DNA from: an uncultured Dorea sp.
GTDB taxonomy: Bacteria; Bacillota; Clostridia; Lachnospirales; Lachnospiraceae
Assembly: GCA_910588745.1 (NCBI GenBank)
Contig: CAJURK010000001.1
Coordinates: 61,919 to 125,918 of the forward strand
Reading direction: 5' to 3'
Length of the DNA stretch: 64,000 nt
Below are positions 8,157 through 16,878 of this stretch, in pieces. The notes under the pieces are model-generated. The model saw nothing but the letters and a program-made list of their open reading frames with translations. It did no database searches and was not told the origin of the DNA. Each line of letters starts with the position of its first letter. The first letter of the stretch is position 1. The position numbers and the translations under genes were made by a program.

Positions 8157-9761
8157 TTATAACTGAGGACCTGCCGGTACGAGCGCTTTTCCAGCTTCGT
8201 TTCCTTCGTACTTAGCAAAATTCTTAATGAACCTTCCGGCTAAGTCTTTTGCCTTGGTCTCCCACTCTGCAGCGTCTGCGTAAGTATCGCGTGGATCCAG
8301 GATGCCTGTGTCTACGCCGTTAAGTTCGGTCGGAACTTCAAGATTGAAGTATGGAATGGTCTTTGTCGGCGCGTTCTTAATGTCTCCGTTTAAGATAGCG
8401 TCGATAATTCCGCGGGTATCCTTAATAGAGATACGCTTGCCGCTTCCGTTCCAGCCTGTATTTACAAGATAAGCCTTTGCTCCGCTCTTTTCCATTCTCT
8501 TAACCAGTTCTTCTGCATACTTGGTCGGATGCAGCTCTAAGAATGCCTGGCCGAAACATGCGGAGAAGGTTGGGGTAGGTTCGGTAATTCCACGCTCTGT
8601 ACCTGCAAGCTTTGCTGTAAAGCCTGACAGGAAGTAATACTTGGTCTGCTCTGGCGTCAGGACGGATACCGGCGGAAGTACGCCGAATGCGTCTGCTGAC
8701 AGGAAGATTACTTCCTTTGCCGCCGGCGCTGCGGATACCGGACGTACAATCTTCTCAATATGGTCGATTGGATAAGATACACGCGTATTCTCTGTTACGC
8801 TCTTGTCTGCAAAATCAATCTTGCCGTTCTCATCCAGCGTTACGTTCTCCAAAAGGGCATTGCGTTTGATTGCATTGTAGATATCCGGCTCGGATTCTTT
8901 GTCAAGGTTGATCACCTTTGCATAACATCCGCCCTCGAAGTTAAATACGCCGTTGTCATCCCAGCCATGCTCGTCGTCACCGATCAGAAGACGCTTCGGA
9001 TCGGTTGACAGAGTTGTCTTCCCTGTTCCGGACAGACCGAAGAAAATTGCTGTATTCTCACCGTTCATATCAGTATTTGCCGAACAGTGCATAGCGGCGA
9101 TACCCTTCAGCGGCAGATAGTAGTTCATCATAGAGAACATACCTTTCTTCATTTCTCCGCCGTACCATGTATTTGCAATTACCTGCTCGCGGCTGGTAAT
9201 ATTGAACATAGCAACCGTCTCGGAATGAAGACCCAGTTCTTTATAATTCTCTACTTTCGCTTTGGAAGCATTGTAAACTACGAAGTCCGGCTCGAAGTTT
9301 TCCAACTCTTTTTCGGTCGGTGTAATAAACATATTCTTAACGAAATGAGCCTGCCATGCAACTTCCATAATAAACCGGATTGCCATACGCGTATCAGCAT
9401 TTGTTCCGCAGAAAGCATCTACAACAAACAGTCTCTTATCAGACAGCTCTTTGATCGCAATATCTTTTACTGCTGCCCAAGTCTCCTCAGAAGCCGGATG
9501 ATTGTCGTTCTTATACTCGTCGGTAGTCCACCATACCGTATCCTTTGAGTTCTCGTCCATAACAATAAACTTATCTTTCGGCGAACGTCCCGTATAAATA
9601 CCGGTCATAACATTCACCGCACCCAGCTCGCTTACCTGACCCTTCTCAAAACCCTCCAGTTCTGGTTTGGTCTCTTCTTCAAATAACAATTCATAAGAAG
9701 GATTATAAACGATTTCTGTAGTTCCTGTAATTCCATACTTAGTTAAATCAATCTTTGCCAT
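8157..9761 (-). CDS. pckA: Phosphoenolpyruvate carboxykinase (ATP)
   Basis: The start is placed at MAKIDLTKYGITG (15th codon of the longest frame), which gives about 534 residues, the family norm. Visible signatures are GRSPKDKFIV (substrate loop), the P-loop GLSGTGKTTLS, the metal/phosphate site LIGDDEHGW, and NTGWNGSGKRISIKDTR. The enzyme converts oxaloacetate and ATP to PEP and CO2. In fermentative anaerobes it may run in the carboxylating, ATP-forming direction. The gene has its own promoter and terminator. The ribosome site is weak (GGGGTCAAAACGAAG). Confidence 0.97.
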   Translation of the reverse strand: MAKIDLTKYGITGTTEIVYNPSYELLFEEETKPELEGFEKGQVSELGAVNVMTGIYTGRSPKDKFIVMDENSKDTVWWTTDEYKNDNHPASEETWAAVKDIAIKELSDKRLFVVDAFCGTNADTRMAIRFIMEVAWQAHFVKNMFITPTEKELENFEPDFVVYNASKAKVENYKELGLHSETVAMFNITSREQVIANTWYGGEMKKGMFSMMNYYLPLKGIAAMHCSANTDMNGENTAIFFGLSGTGKTTLSTDPKRLLIGDDEHGWDDNGVFNFEGGCYAKVINLDKESEPDIYNAIKRNALLENVTLDENGKIDFADKSVTENTRVSYPIDHIEKIVRPVSAAPAAKEVIFLSADAFGVLPPVSVLTPEQTKYYFLSGFTAKLAGTERGITEPTPTFSACFGQAFLELHPTKYAEELVKRMEKSGAKAYLVNTGWNGSGKRISIKDTRGIIDAILNGDIKNAPTKTIPYFNLEVPTELNGVDTGILDPRDTYADAAEWETKAKDLAGRFIKNFAKYEGNEAGKALVPAGPQL

Positions 9762-9822
9762 CTTCGTTTTGACCCCATTTCTTAGTATTAGTATTTGCAA
9801 CACAATTCAGTGTTCCGTTTAT

Positions 9823-9850
9823 ATTATACATATCTCAGAAAAAAAATCAA
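9823..9850 (-). promoter_or_regulatory. Promoter of pckA
   Basis: TTGATT (9850-9845), 16-base T-rich spacer, TATAAT (9828-9823) on the minus strand, about 65 bases before the chosen start codon. Confidence 0.75.
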
Positions 9851-9898
9851 CTTATTTTTCGTTATTTTTTTCACATATTGCTTTTTTCTCTGTTTTGC

Positions 9899-11389
9899 CT
9901 ATAAATCCAACAGATTTCTTACTGTTTGTTCCATATTATCCACATCGCATTCCAGCGAATGCAGTACGTCCGCATTCAGAATCTCTCTGACCGCGCCGGG
10001 AAGTTCTGTCCCTGATACCCGTTTCAGTTCTTCCAAAAGCCGGAATTCATCTTCCTCGGCATAACGTTCGTCAATGGCAGTCATTACACTCTTAACAAAT
10101 TTGTACGGACTCGCCGTAGAGGCCACCACACATTTGGCCGTATCCTTTGTCTCCGCCTGATATTCCCGACATACGTGAGCCGCCACTGCCGTATGGGTAT
10201 CCATCACATATCCTGTCTTCTCATACACTTCGCGGATTGCAGCCGCGGTCTGCTCTTCTGTTGCATATCCGGCCTCGAAATCCCGAAGCCCTGCTTTCAT
10301 CTCTTCCGTAATCTGGTAACTGCCTTCCTCCTTAAGCCCGCGCATAAGCTCTGCGTTCTTCTTGTCGTCGCATCCGGCAATCTGATAGATCAAACGCTCC
10401 AGGTTGCTGGATATCAAGATATCCATGGAAGGCGATGTAGTCAGCACAAATTCCCGGCTCTTCTTATCATATGTACCTGTCTGGAAGAAATCGAAAAGAA
10501 CCTTATTCTCATTGGAAGCGCAAATCAGTTTTTGAATCGGGATTCCCATCTGCTTCGCATAATACGCGGCCAGAATATTCCCGAAATTACCGGTTGGAAC
10601 CACCACATGAATCCCTTCCCCCGGCTGAATCTGTTCCTGCTCAAGCAGCTTCGCGTAGGCATATACATAATAGACCACCTGCGGAACCAAACGCCCGATG
10701 TTGATGGAATTTGCGGATGAGAACTGATAGCCGCGCGCATTCAGATCCTTTGCAAGCTCTTTATTCTCGAACATCTCCTTCACGCCGCTCTGAGCGCTGT
10801 CAAAATTCCCGTGGATTGCCACTACCTCAACGTTCTTTCCTTTCTGAGTCACCATTTGCATTTCCTGTATCCTGCTGACGCCGTTCTTCGGATAAAATAC
10901 AATAATTCTGGTTCCTTCTACGTCTGCGAACCCCGCCATGGCAGCCTTCCCCGTATCGCCGGAAGTTGCGGTCAAAATCACGATCTCATTCTGTACCTGA
11001 TTCTTTTTCGCGGAGGTTGTCAGAAGATGCGGCAAAATCGACAGCGCCATATCCTTAAACGCAATCGTCGCGCCGTGAAACAGTTCCAGATAATAAACAC
11101 CGTCCACATTGGCAATCGGGGCAATCTCCTCGGTATCAAATTTACTGTCGTATGCTTTTTTGATGCAGTCCCATAACTCTTCCTCGGTAAAATCCGTAAG
11201 AAACTCCTTCATAACCGTATAGGCCGTCTCCTGATAGGACATCCCTTTCAGCTCGTCTACAGATACGGAAAGCTTCGGAATCTGTTCGGGGACAAACAGT
11301 CCCCCGTCCTCTGCTAATCCCTTTAAAATCGCTTGGGAAGCCGTCACTACACTGGCGGAATTTCTCGTGCTTTTATATCGTATATTCAT
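9899..11389 (-). CDS. thrC: Threonine synthase
   Basis: The 496-residue PLP enzyme begins MNIRYKSTRNSASVVTASQA, typical of the long threonine synthase class. It carries ELFHGATIAFKDMALS, with the PLP-binding Lys in FKD, then TATSGDTGKAAMAGF and the phosphate-binding region VPTGNFGNILAAYYAKQMG. It turns O-phosphohomoserine into threonine and phosphate. The neighbours leuD-leuC lie upstream on the same strand; the grouping is biosynthetic but not a known operon. Confidence 0.95.
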   Translation of the reverse strand: MNIRYKSTRNSASVVTASQAILKGLAEDGGLFVPEQIPKLSVSVDELKGMSYQETAYTVMKEFLTDFTEEELWDCIKKAYDSKFDTEEIAPIANVDGVYYLELFHGATIAFKDMALSILPHLLTTSAKKNQVQNEIVILTATSGDTGKAAMAGFADVEGTRIIVFYPKNGVSRIQEMQMVTQKGKNVEVVAIHGNFDSAQSGVKEMFENKELAKDLNARGYQFSSANSINIGRLVPQVVYYVYAYAKLLEQEQIQPGEGIHVVVPTGNFGNILAAYYAKQMGIPIQKLICASNENKVLFDFFQTGTYDKKSREFVLTTSPSMDILISSNLERLIYQIAGCDDKKNAELMRGLKEEGSYQITEEMKAGLRDFEAGYATEEQTAAAIREVYEKTGYVMDTHTAVAAHVCREYQAETKDTAKCVVASTASPYKFVKSVMTAIDERYAEEDEFRLLEELKRVSGTELPGAVREILNADVLHSLECDVDNMEQTVRNLLDL

Positions 11390-11452
11390 GAATTCTCTGT
11401 CCTTTCCGAAAGACCGCGGCCGGACTCACCGGCCGCATGCCGCAGCCTGACT

Positions 11453-11947
11453 TTATACTTCTTTCTTACTGTTTGTGTAATTCACCAATCCTCCGGCCGC
11501 AATCAGCTCCTGCATAAACTCCGGAAACGCCTGTCCCTGGAACTGCGTGCCTCTGGTGCGGTTGTAGATCCGTCCGCTGTCAAAATCAATCTCCACCTCG
11601 TCTCCGGCTTCGATTCCCTTCGCCGCTTCCGGGCATTCAATAATCGGAAGCCCGATATTAATTGCGTTCCGATAAAAAATCCTTGCAAACGTCTCCGCGA
11701 TGACGCAGCTCACTCCCGCCGTCTTAAGGCAGAGCGGCGCGTGTTCCCTAGAAGATCCGCATCCAAAATTCTTATTGGCGACAATCATATCCCCCGGCTG
11801 TACTTTTCCCGCGAATTCCGGGTCAATGTCCACCATCGCATGGCTCGCCAATTCCTTTGCATCAAAGGAATTCAGATACCTTGCCGGAATGATTACATCT
11901 GTATCAACGTTATCTCCATATTTAAACACATGTCCTAATGCTTTCAT
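11453..11947 (-). CDS. leuD: 3-isopropylmalate dehydratase, small subunit
   Basis: The 164-residue swivel-domain protein of the aconitase family begins MKALGHVFKYGDNVDTDVII and has ARYLNSFDAKELASHAM and the loop NKNFGCGSSREHAPLCL. The short length (about 160 rather than 200) and this loop belong to the archaeal/clostridial LeuD class. Its start overlaps the leuC stop by 4 bases (ATGA), so the two are translationally coupled. The pair isomerises 2-isopropylmalate to 3-isopropylmalate in leucine synthesis. leuA and leuB are not in the window. Homoaconitase-type relatives share this fold and cannot be fully excluded. Confidence 0.92.
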   Translation of the reverse strand: MKALGHVFKYGDNVDTDVIIPARYLNSFDAKELASHAMVDIDPEFAGKVQPGDMIVANKNFGCGSSREHAPLCLKTAGVSCVIAETFARIFYRNAINIGLPIIECPEAAKGIEAGDEVEIDFDSGRIYNRTRGTQFQGQAFPEFMQELIAAGGLVNYTNSKKEV

Positions 11948-13224
11948 GACCTGTTACCTCCAACCTTCTCCGGATTTGCGATATATCCCGCAATTGCGCT
12001 TGCCGCCGCAGTTTCCGGCGAAGCAAGATAAATGAGAGATTCCACATGTCCCATCCTTCCTACAAAGTTACGGTTCGTGGTGGACACACACTTCTCTCCC
12101 GCCGCCATTACTCCCATATGGCCTCCCATGCAAGGACCGCAGCTTGGCGTATTCACCGCGCAGCCCGCGTCTATAAAAATGTCCAGAAGTCCCTCCGCAA
12201 TACACTGCTTATAAATCTTCTGCGTAGCCGGAACTACCATGACCCTCACATCCTCATGCACCCGACGGCCTTTCAGGACTGCAGCCGCCTTCCTCAAGTC
12301 GGACATCCGCCCATTGGTACACGACCCGATCACAACCTGGTCAATCTTAATGGGTTCCATCGCTTCGATTTCGTCAATGGTCTTCGCATTCCCCGGAAGA
12401 TGCGGGAACGCAACGGTAGGACGAACCTTAGACAGATCAATCTCAACAACCTGCTCGTACACTGCGTCCGCGTCCGCTTCATATACCGTAAATTCTTTCT
12501 TGCAGTGTTCCTTTAGGTATTCCTTAGTCTTTGCATCTACTGGGAAAATCCCGTTCTTGGCTCCCGCTTCAATAGCCATGTTCGCAATCGTGAAACGATC
12601 GTCCATAGACAGATGTTCGATGCCGTCCCCTGTAAATTCCATGGATTTGTACAAGGCGCCGTCTACGCCGATCTTCCCGATTATATGGATGATGATGTCT
12701 TTACCGCTGACGTATTCCTGCGGCTTCCCTGTCAGGACAAATTTTACCGCATCCGGCACCTTAAACCACAGTTCGCCGGTTGCCATACCCGTAGAGATGT
12801 CCGTTGTCCCAACGCCGGTAGAAAACGCCCCCAGCGCTCCGTATGTACAGGTGTGGGAATCTGCGCCGATGATACATTCTCCGGCCGTCACAACGCCTGC
12901 CTCCGGAAGGATCGCATGCTCCACGCCGGATTTCCCCTGCTCGAAATACCAGCTCAGCCCCTGCTCCTTTGCAAACTCCCGGATTGCCTTGGAATTCTCC
13001 GCCGACTTAATATCCTTATTCGGCGTAAAATGATCCGGCACCAGAACTACTTTATCTTTATCAAATACGTTATCTGCCATCTGTTTAAAAATAGGCAGCG
13101 CCATCGGCCCGGTGATATCGTTCGCCATAACCACATCGAGCTTCGCCATAATAAGCTGCCCGGCTTCTACACTGTCAAGTCCCGCATGTGCCGCAAGGAT
13201 CTTCTGTGTCATCGTCATTCCCAT
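11944..13224 (-). CDS. leuC: 3-isopropylmalate dehydratase, large subunit
   Basis: The product is about 426 residues, an aconitase-family enzyme of the short LeuC class. It has GMTMTQKILAAHAGLDSVE at the N-terminus, the loop IIGADSHTCTYGALGAFSTG, and 4Fe-4S ligands in VVIGSCTNGRM and in NTPSCGPCMGGHMG. A strong AGGAGG precedes the ATG at 13224; a second in-frame ATG follows four codons later. It works as a heterodimer with LeuD. Confidence 0.94.
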   Translation of the reverse strand: MGMTMTQKILAAHAGLDSVEAGQLIMAKLDVVMANDITGPMALPIFKQMADNVFDKDKVVLVPDHFTPNKDIKSAENSKAIREFAKEQGLSWYFEQGKSGVEHAILPEAGVVTAGECIIGADSHTCTYGALGAFSTGVGTTDISTGMATGELWFKVPDAVKFVLTGKPQEYVSGKDIIIHIIGKIGVDGALYKSMEFTGDGIEHLSMDDRFTIANMAIEAGAKNGIFPVDAKTKEYLKEHCKKEFTVYEADADAVYEQVVEIDLSKVRPTVAFPHLPGNAKTIDEIEAMEPIKIDQVVIGSCTNGRMSDLRKAAAVLKGRRVHEDVRVMVVPATQKIYKQCIAEGLLDIFIDAGCAVNTPSCGPCMGGHMGVMAAGEKCVSTTNRNFVGRMGHVESLIYLASPETAAASAIAGYIANPEKVGGNRS

Positions 13225-13241
13225 GATGAATGCGCCTCCTT

Positions 13242-15185
13242 TTATCTTTTACCTTTTTTCATTCTACGTGCTATCATACCACAGGTAATCATCACCGCGC
13301 AAGAAAGAATACAGGCGAAAAGCCAAATGGATATATTCGCTACGTCCCCGGTTCTTACCGGCTTTTGCGGTTGTCCCGGCGTTTCCGGTTTGTCCGGCTC
13401 TTCCGGCTCTTCCGGTTCTTCCGGTTCTTTTGGTTTGTCCGGCTCTTCCGGTTCTTTTGGCTCTTCTGGTTCTTCCGGCTTCTTAGGCTCGTCGTCTGTC
13501 AGCGTCCCAAGATGTACCGTCGCATGATTCTTTTTTATCGTCACTTTGAACGGCGGTATCAAATCATATCCTTCATTATTTTCACAACGAATTTCTTCAA
13601 TCGAATAGGTATCGTAAGGAAGCGCGCCTTTTGTATCCTCTGCCGGCGCAAACGTGCCGTCCGGCTCCATCCCAAACCATATTCCATCTTCACAGGTCTC
13701 TCCAAGATTTGTATTTTGGGAATGGAGGTTCCACGCGGAAGCTGTGGACGCCTGTCCGTTCTCATCCGTAACAATCACATGGCTTTCCCCTGTGGATTCA
13801 CTGGTAATTTGGAAAGGTATGCCGGCCAGTCTTTTATGCGTCCCATCCGCAATCTTTACAAATTCCAGGTCTCCGCGAATCACATAATCCGAAGCGGCGC
13901 ATACATTTCCCCCATCCATCAAAGCGGCCTCCCCGTCCTGCCTGATCGTGGTAAGATATTTTCCTTCCATGATCTCGCCTGAATTATTCTGAAAAAAGGC
14001 GTCCTTCAAAAGATACCCCTTGGGCGCTTTGACCTCTTCTACTGTAATTGTCCCAAGGGGCAGCACGGTCTGTCCGTCTGCTTCATAAAACGCATCTCCT
14101 CCTACCCGATACGCTTCATTCAGCCTGCATATATACTGTACTTTTCCTGCGTCCTCTTCTGCTTTTGTTTCCAGCCGCCACATCCGTTCCGGTTTTTCCG
14201 GCAGATTCTTCCTCGTATAATATCCTTTGTAATAGCAGACTTGAAATTCCGCGCCCTCTAAGGACGCGGCGCCTCTCGGATCACCCCTGCCGCTTTCCGC
14301 GTCCACCTTTCTTATCGTAAGCCCGAGGCTGTCCCAGACCGGAACCTCCCCTACTTCCATATCCCGGATCTTTTGCGGCTCCACAGTAACCGGATGCACT
14401 TCGGGGTCTAACCTGTAACCTTCCGGCGCCTTGATCTCTTTTATATAGTAGGTTCCCGAATCCAATTCTACAGTTCCGGTATTACCGTCTTCATCTGTAG
14501 TCAGCACCTCCACCTGGTTATTACAGGATTCCTCTGTAAAGACTCCGTATTCCGAACCTTTCAAAGTATAACACCCATTCTGACCCGCGATTCCTTCCTC
14601 TGTGTTGGTTTTTTTTAATTTGATCCACCCGGTCGGCTGATAATCCCAGTATGCCAGTTCCTGATTCGTACTGATTCCGTCCGACAACACATATACGTTA
14701 AATCCTCTCGGCGCTTCCGGAAGCTCTTTAATCCGGTCAATAAACGCCTGTCCGTACCCGTAATAATTATCATCATGCCCGTTCGCTACCGAACCGGCAA
14801 GACATGTCTCTACATAAGACGCGCCAATATCCCCCGGCCCCCGCCAACCATAATAGCGGACTTTACGCATCAGTCCATTGTCCCTGCCTTCCCCTGAATA
14901 AACCCGGTCAACCGTAAGCGCCGTTCCTACCTGGGTCGGCGGATTCATCTCATGGCAGATACACATGGCGGCAATTCCCCCGTCAATTTCAAAATATCCT
15001 ACCATAAGCGGACCTTCATTGTATCTGGTGTCATAAAGCGTAAGAATATGCGTACTTCCCGCGCCGTTTTTGTCAGAAGCTTCCGCGCAAATCCCCAGGC
15101 CGCCTATCCATAAAGCCAATACCGCCCCCGTCAGCATTACAAAAAACGCCAACTGTTCCCTATTCATTTTTCTTCGTTTTTTCAT
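13242..15185 (-). CDS. Cell-wall-anchored adhesin: thioester-like head, three Cna-B domains, Pro/Glu stalk, sorting signal
   Basis: The 647-residue protein has a signal peptide (residues 1 to about 36). The head, about 45-170, resembles a thioester domain: Cys75/Cys77 in AAMCICHE, then MRKVRYYGWRGPGD and Gln146 in YYGYGQAFIDR as possible partner. Three Cna-B/SpaA-like domains follow (about 186-285, 287-435, 438-562). Each starts with a Lys strand (WIKLKKTN, LTIRKVDA, LEFVKIAD) and ends with a Glu strand (YYIKEIKAPEGY, ITVEEVKAPKGY, YSIEEIRCE), the pattern for Lys-Asn isopeptide bonds. A Pro/Glu/Lys stalk (567-609), a non-canonical sorting motif PVRTGD (609-614), a membrane span and a basic tail RRMKKGKR end it. 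It is probably attached by a sortase and binds a host or food surface; the ligand is unknown. It stands alone behind its own promoter and structured leader. Confidence 0.85.
   Translation of the reverse strand: MKKRRKMNREQLAFFVMLTGAVLALWIGGLGICAEASDKNGAGSTHILTLYDTRYNEGPLMVGYFEIDGGIAAMCICHEMNPPTQVGTALTVDRVYSGEGRDNGLMRKVRYYGWRGPGDIGASYVETCLAGSVANGHDDNYYGYGQAFIDRIKELPEAPRGFNVYVLSDGISTNQELAYWDYQPTGWIKLKKTNTEEGIAGQNGCYTLKGSEYGVFTEESCNNQVEVLTTDEDGNTGTVELDSGTYYIKEIKAPEGYRLDPEVHPVTVEPQKIRDMEVGEVPVWDSLGLTIRKVDAESGRGDPRGAASLEGAEFQVCYYKGYYTRKNLPEKPERMWRLETKAEEDAGKVQYICRLNEAYRVGGDAFYEADGQTVLPLGTITVEEVKAPKGYLLKDAFFQNNSGEIMEGKYLTTIRQDGEAALMDGGNVCAASDYVIRGDLEFVKIADGTHKRLAGIPFQITSESTGESHVIVTDENGQASTASAWNLHSQNTNLGETCEDGIWFGMEPDGTFAPAEDTKGALPYDTYSIEEIRCENNEGYDLIPPFKVTIKKNHATVHLGTLTDDEPKKPEEPEEPKEPEEPDKPKEPEEPEEPEEPDKPETPGQPQKPVRTGDVANISIWLFACILSCAVMITCGMIARRMKKGKR
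13359..13487 (-). repeat. EEPxxP-type coding repeat (surface stalk)
   Basis: Imperfect 9-base units encode EEP, KEP and DKP triplets in residues 567-609 of the adhesin. Such repeats are prone to slippage, so stalk length may vary between strains. Confidence 0.8.
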
Positions 15186-15220
15186 ATAATTCCTCCTTAA
15201 ATATAAAACATCAGTTGCTT

Positions 15221-15320
15221 CGATAAGGTTTTGTCATATCGTCTCTGGAAAACTGGGTGAACGAACCCCTGGCGAACTGCCGGTAGAATTTCCTGATAGA
15301 ATATAAAATCTGACTTATCG
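15221..15320 (-). ncRNA. Structured 5' leader of the adhesin gene, class unknown
   Basis: The transcript from the promoter at 15361-15333 has about 140 untranslated bases. CGATAAG (15320-15314) pairs perfectly with CTTATCG (15227-15221), closing a domain of about 100 bases that contains more potential stems, such as CTGG...CCAG and GGGTTCGTTCACCC. No terminator is visible, so control, if any, would be at translation. I do not recognise a known riboswitch class. Confidence 0.45.
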
Positions 15321-15332
15321 TTGAATAGTGAC

Positions 15333-15361
15333 ATAATAATATATTTTCCATTCATTGTCAA
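15333..15361 (-). promoter_or_regulatory. Promoter of the adhesin gene
   Basis: TTGACA (15361-15356), 17-base spacer, TATTAT (15338-15333) on the minus strand. Confidence 0.85.
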
Positions 15362-15458
15362 TACATAACCGCAACTTATTTCAACTCCTTATATACAGAA
15401 GCAAACAGTTCTATTTCCGTATAAAAATCACATGCAGAATATAAACTTCTTACTATAA

Positions 15459-15499
15459 TCAAAAAACAGCTATGAAAAGAATCCTCCTTCCATAGCCGT
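15459..15499 (-). terminator. Terminator of the CmpB-type gene
   Basis: ACGGCTATGGAA pairs with TTTTCATAGCTGT on the minus strand, followed by TTTTTTG. Confidence 0.85.
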
Positions 15500-15513
15500 T
15501 ATTTCAAGCCAAT

Positions 15514-16383
15514 TTACTTCCGTATAGCTCTGATATGTTCCTTTAATTCATGCAATGCCTCTCTGTATTTTCTAGATTCCATGCCGGGGAACGCCTGGAT
15601 AAGACGCTCTCCTGCAGCTCCTCTTTCTTTTACCATCTTCTCATAGCGGCTGACAAGTTCTTCCTTTCTTGCCTTCATCGCTTCGTAGCGGGCGCGCATT
15701 TCCGCATCATATTCTACACGAAGCTCTTTCCCGGCCTCTTTCACATGTTCAACCCGGCTCTTGATGCGTTCCTCTCTTGCCATGCCTTCTTTCACATTCT
15801 CGTAAATGCCCTCTCCCATCTTGTCCGACAGTTCATGCAGTTCCGCCGCAATTCTATCCATCGCCTCGAGCCGTTTATTCAGTTTCAAAACAGTCTCCGC
15901 CGTTACATACAGATCCGCAATGATCAAAACGGTACACACAACCAGAATAACAACCCCAACAGCAAGCGGGATATGTATCACAGCCCCCTTTACTACAGGC
16001 TGAAAAATTTTCACAATGAACACGCAGAATACGCCCCAGATCAACGAAAAAACCAGACAGACATACCCGCCGATGTTTAACGGCTGACCGGAATAATCCC
16101 ACCACTTATGATGGAACAGTCTGTCCATCACAAACCCGGTAATTCCTTCGATTACCGTAACAAGCACAACCGACGCCGCATAAAGCGCCGCAACATTCCC
16201 TTTCACTTCGCCAAGACAGTAAATAACCGACACCACGCCTACGCCGTAAATCGGACAAATCGGGCCGTTTAAAAACCCTCTGTTTACAAACTTTCCCTGC
16301 TTTACCGCTGCGTACGCCACCTCCACGCACCATCCAAGCACGCCGTATAGAAAGAAAAATGCCAGTAAGTAATACAGTTCCAT
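15514..16383 (-). CDS. CmpB-type membrane protein (putative ABC transporter type IV family)
   Basis: The start is set at MELYYLLAFFFLYGVLGW, after AGGCGGGG. The product is about 289 residues. The N-terminal half has five hydrophobic segments with the family motif GWCVEVAYAAVKQGKFVNRG and then NGPICPIYGVGVV. The C-terminal third (about 190-289) is charged and helical (repeats of R, K, E), probably a cytoplasmic coiled coil. The family is widespread in Firmicutes and described only as a putative ABC-type permease; no partner ATPase lies nearby. It is divergent from feoA. Confidence 0.75.
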   Translation of the reverse strand: MELYYLLAFFFLYGVLGWCVEVAYAAVKQGKFVNRGFLNGPICPIYGVGVVSVIYCLGEVKGNVAALYAASVVLVTVIEGITGFVMDRLFHHKWWDYSGQPLNIGGYVCLVFSLIWGVFCVFIVKIFQPVVKGAVIHIPLAVGVVILVVCTVLIIADLYVTAETVLKLNKRLEAMDRIAAELHELSDKMGEGIYENVKEGMAREERIKSRVEHVKEAGKELRVEYDAEMRARYEAMKARKEELVSRYEKMVKERGAAGERLIQAFPGMESRKYREALHELKEHIRAIRK

Positions 16384-16421
16384 CTTAATCCCCGCCTTTC
16401 GCAAAACCATTATATGCCAGA

Positions 16422-16450
16422 TTGTAAATTTCGTCAAATAGTGCTATACT
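16422..16450 (+). promoter_or_regulatory. Promoter of feoAB
   Basis: TTGTAA (16422-16427), 17-base spacer, TATACT (16445-16450). The predicted start near 16457 leaves an untranslated leader of about 180 bases before feoA. Confidence 0.75.
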
Positions 16451-16472
16451 TTTCCCGAAACAATAACAAAGG

Positions 16473-16617
16473 CAGGAGTTACTGTTCAACTCCGTGACCA
16501 GTAACAAATAGGATACTGTCCAGGCATTACCAGAACGGAGCCAAAAACCGCGGCGCAGGAAACAGGACGATACAGCGCTCCCGCAGGCAGGCCGGTAACG
16601 CCCGGACAGCAACTCAG
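16473..16617 (+). ncRNA. Long structured leader of feoAB, possible metal-sensing riboswitch
   Basis: A 16-position helix forms between CTGTCCAGGCATTACC (16516-16531) and GGTAACGCCCGGACAG (16594-16609), with only two A-C mismatches. It encloses GGAGC...GCTCC, GCGC...GCGC and CCTGC-type stems. Outside it, GAGTTACTG (16476-16484) can pair either with CAGTAAC close by or with CAGCAACTC (16607-16615), that is, mutually exclusive folds. The CAGG/GGACAG-rich junctions are reminiscent of the NiCo/czcD class, which has been reported to respond to iron(II), but I cannot confirm membership. Position before feoA makes Fe(II) a natural candidate signal. Confidence 0.45.
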
Positions 16618-16635
16618 CAGCGGAAAGGATTTACT

Positions 16636-16878
16636 ATGGTTTTGAAAGAAGGAAAAAATCACCGCACTTACGAGGTGGTTTCTATTCATATAGAATTACA
16701 GTTGGAACGGCGCCTAGAAGCGCTCGGCCTTACGGAAGGAAGCCGGATTACGGTTCTCAACAACGACAAACAGGGGGCTCTTACCGCTAAGTTCCGGGGA
16801 ACCCGCTTTGCGCTTGGAAGGAGAATTGCAGACAACATTGAAATTGCGGAGGTGCCAATCAATGAGCAGAACCATTAA
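16636..16878 (+). CDS. feoA: Ferrous iron transport protein A
   Basis: The 80-residue SH3-like protein has the FeoA pattern: basic N-terminus, LERRLEALGLTEGSRITVLNN, and the closing ALGRRIADNIEIAEV. FeoA is a small cytoplasmic partner that is thought to interact with FeoB and help Fe(II) uptake. The ribosome site is GGAAAGGAT. Its 3' end overlaps the feoB start by 17 bases, so translation is coupled. Confidence 0.92.
   Translation: MVLKEGKNHRTYEVVSIHIELQLERRLEALGLTEGSRITVLNNDKQGALTAKFRGTRFALGRRIADNIEIAEVPINEQNH

Noticed and set aside
8687..9548. Plus-strand frames opposite pckA
   Set aside because: Shadows of a conserved gene on the other strand.
9762..9803. Upstream start codon for pckA
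   Set aside because: No family homology before MAKIDLTKYG, and the product would be 14 residues too long.
13230..13982. Plus-strand ORFs with Ser/Gly or Arg/Phe repeats opposite the adhesin gene
   Set aside because: They are antisense shadows of the Pro/Glu stalk repeat; no ribosome site, and the adhesin frame explains all features.
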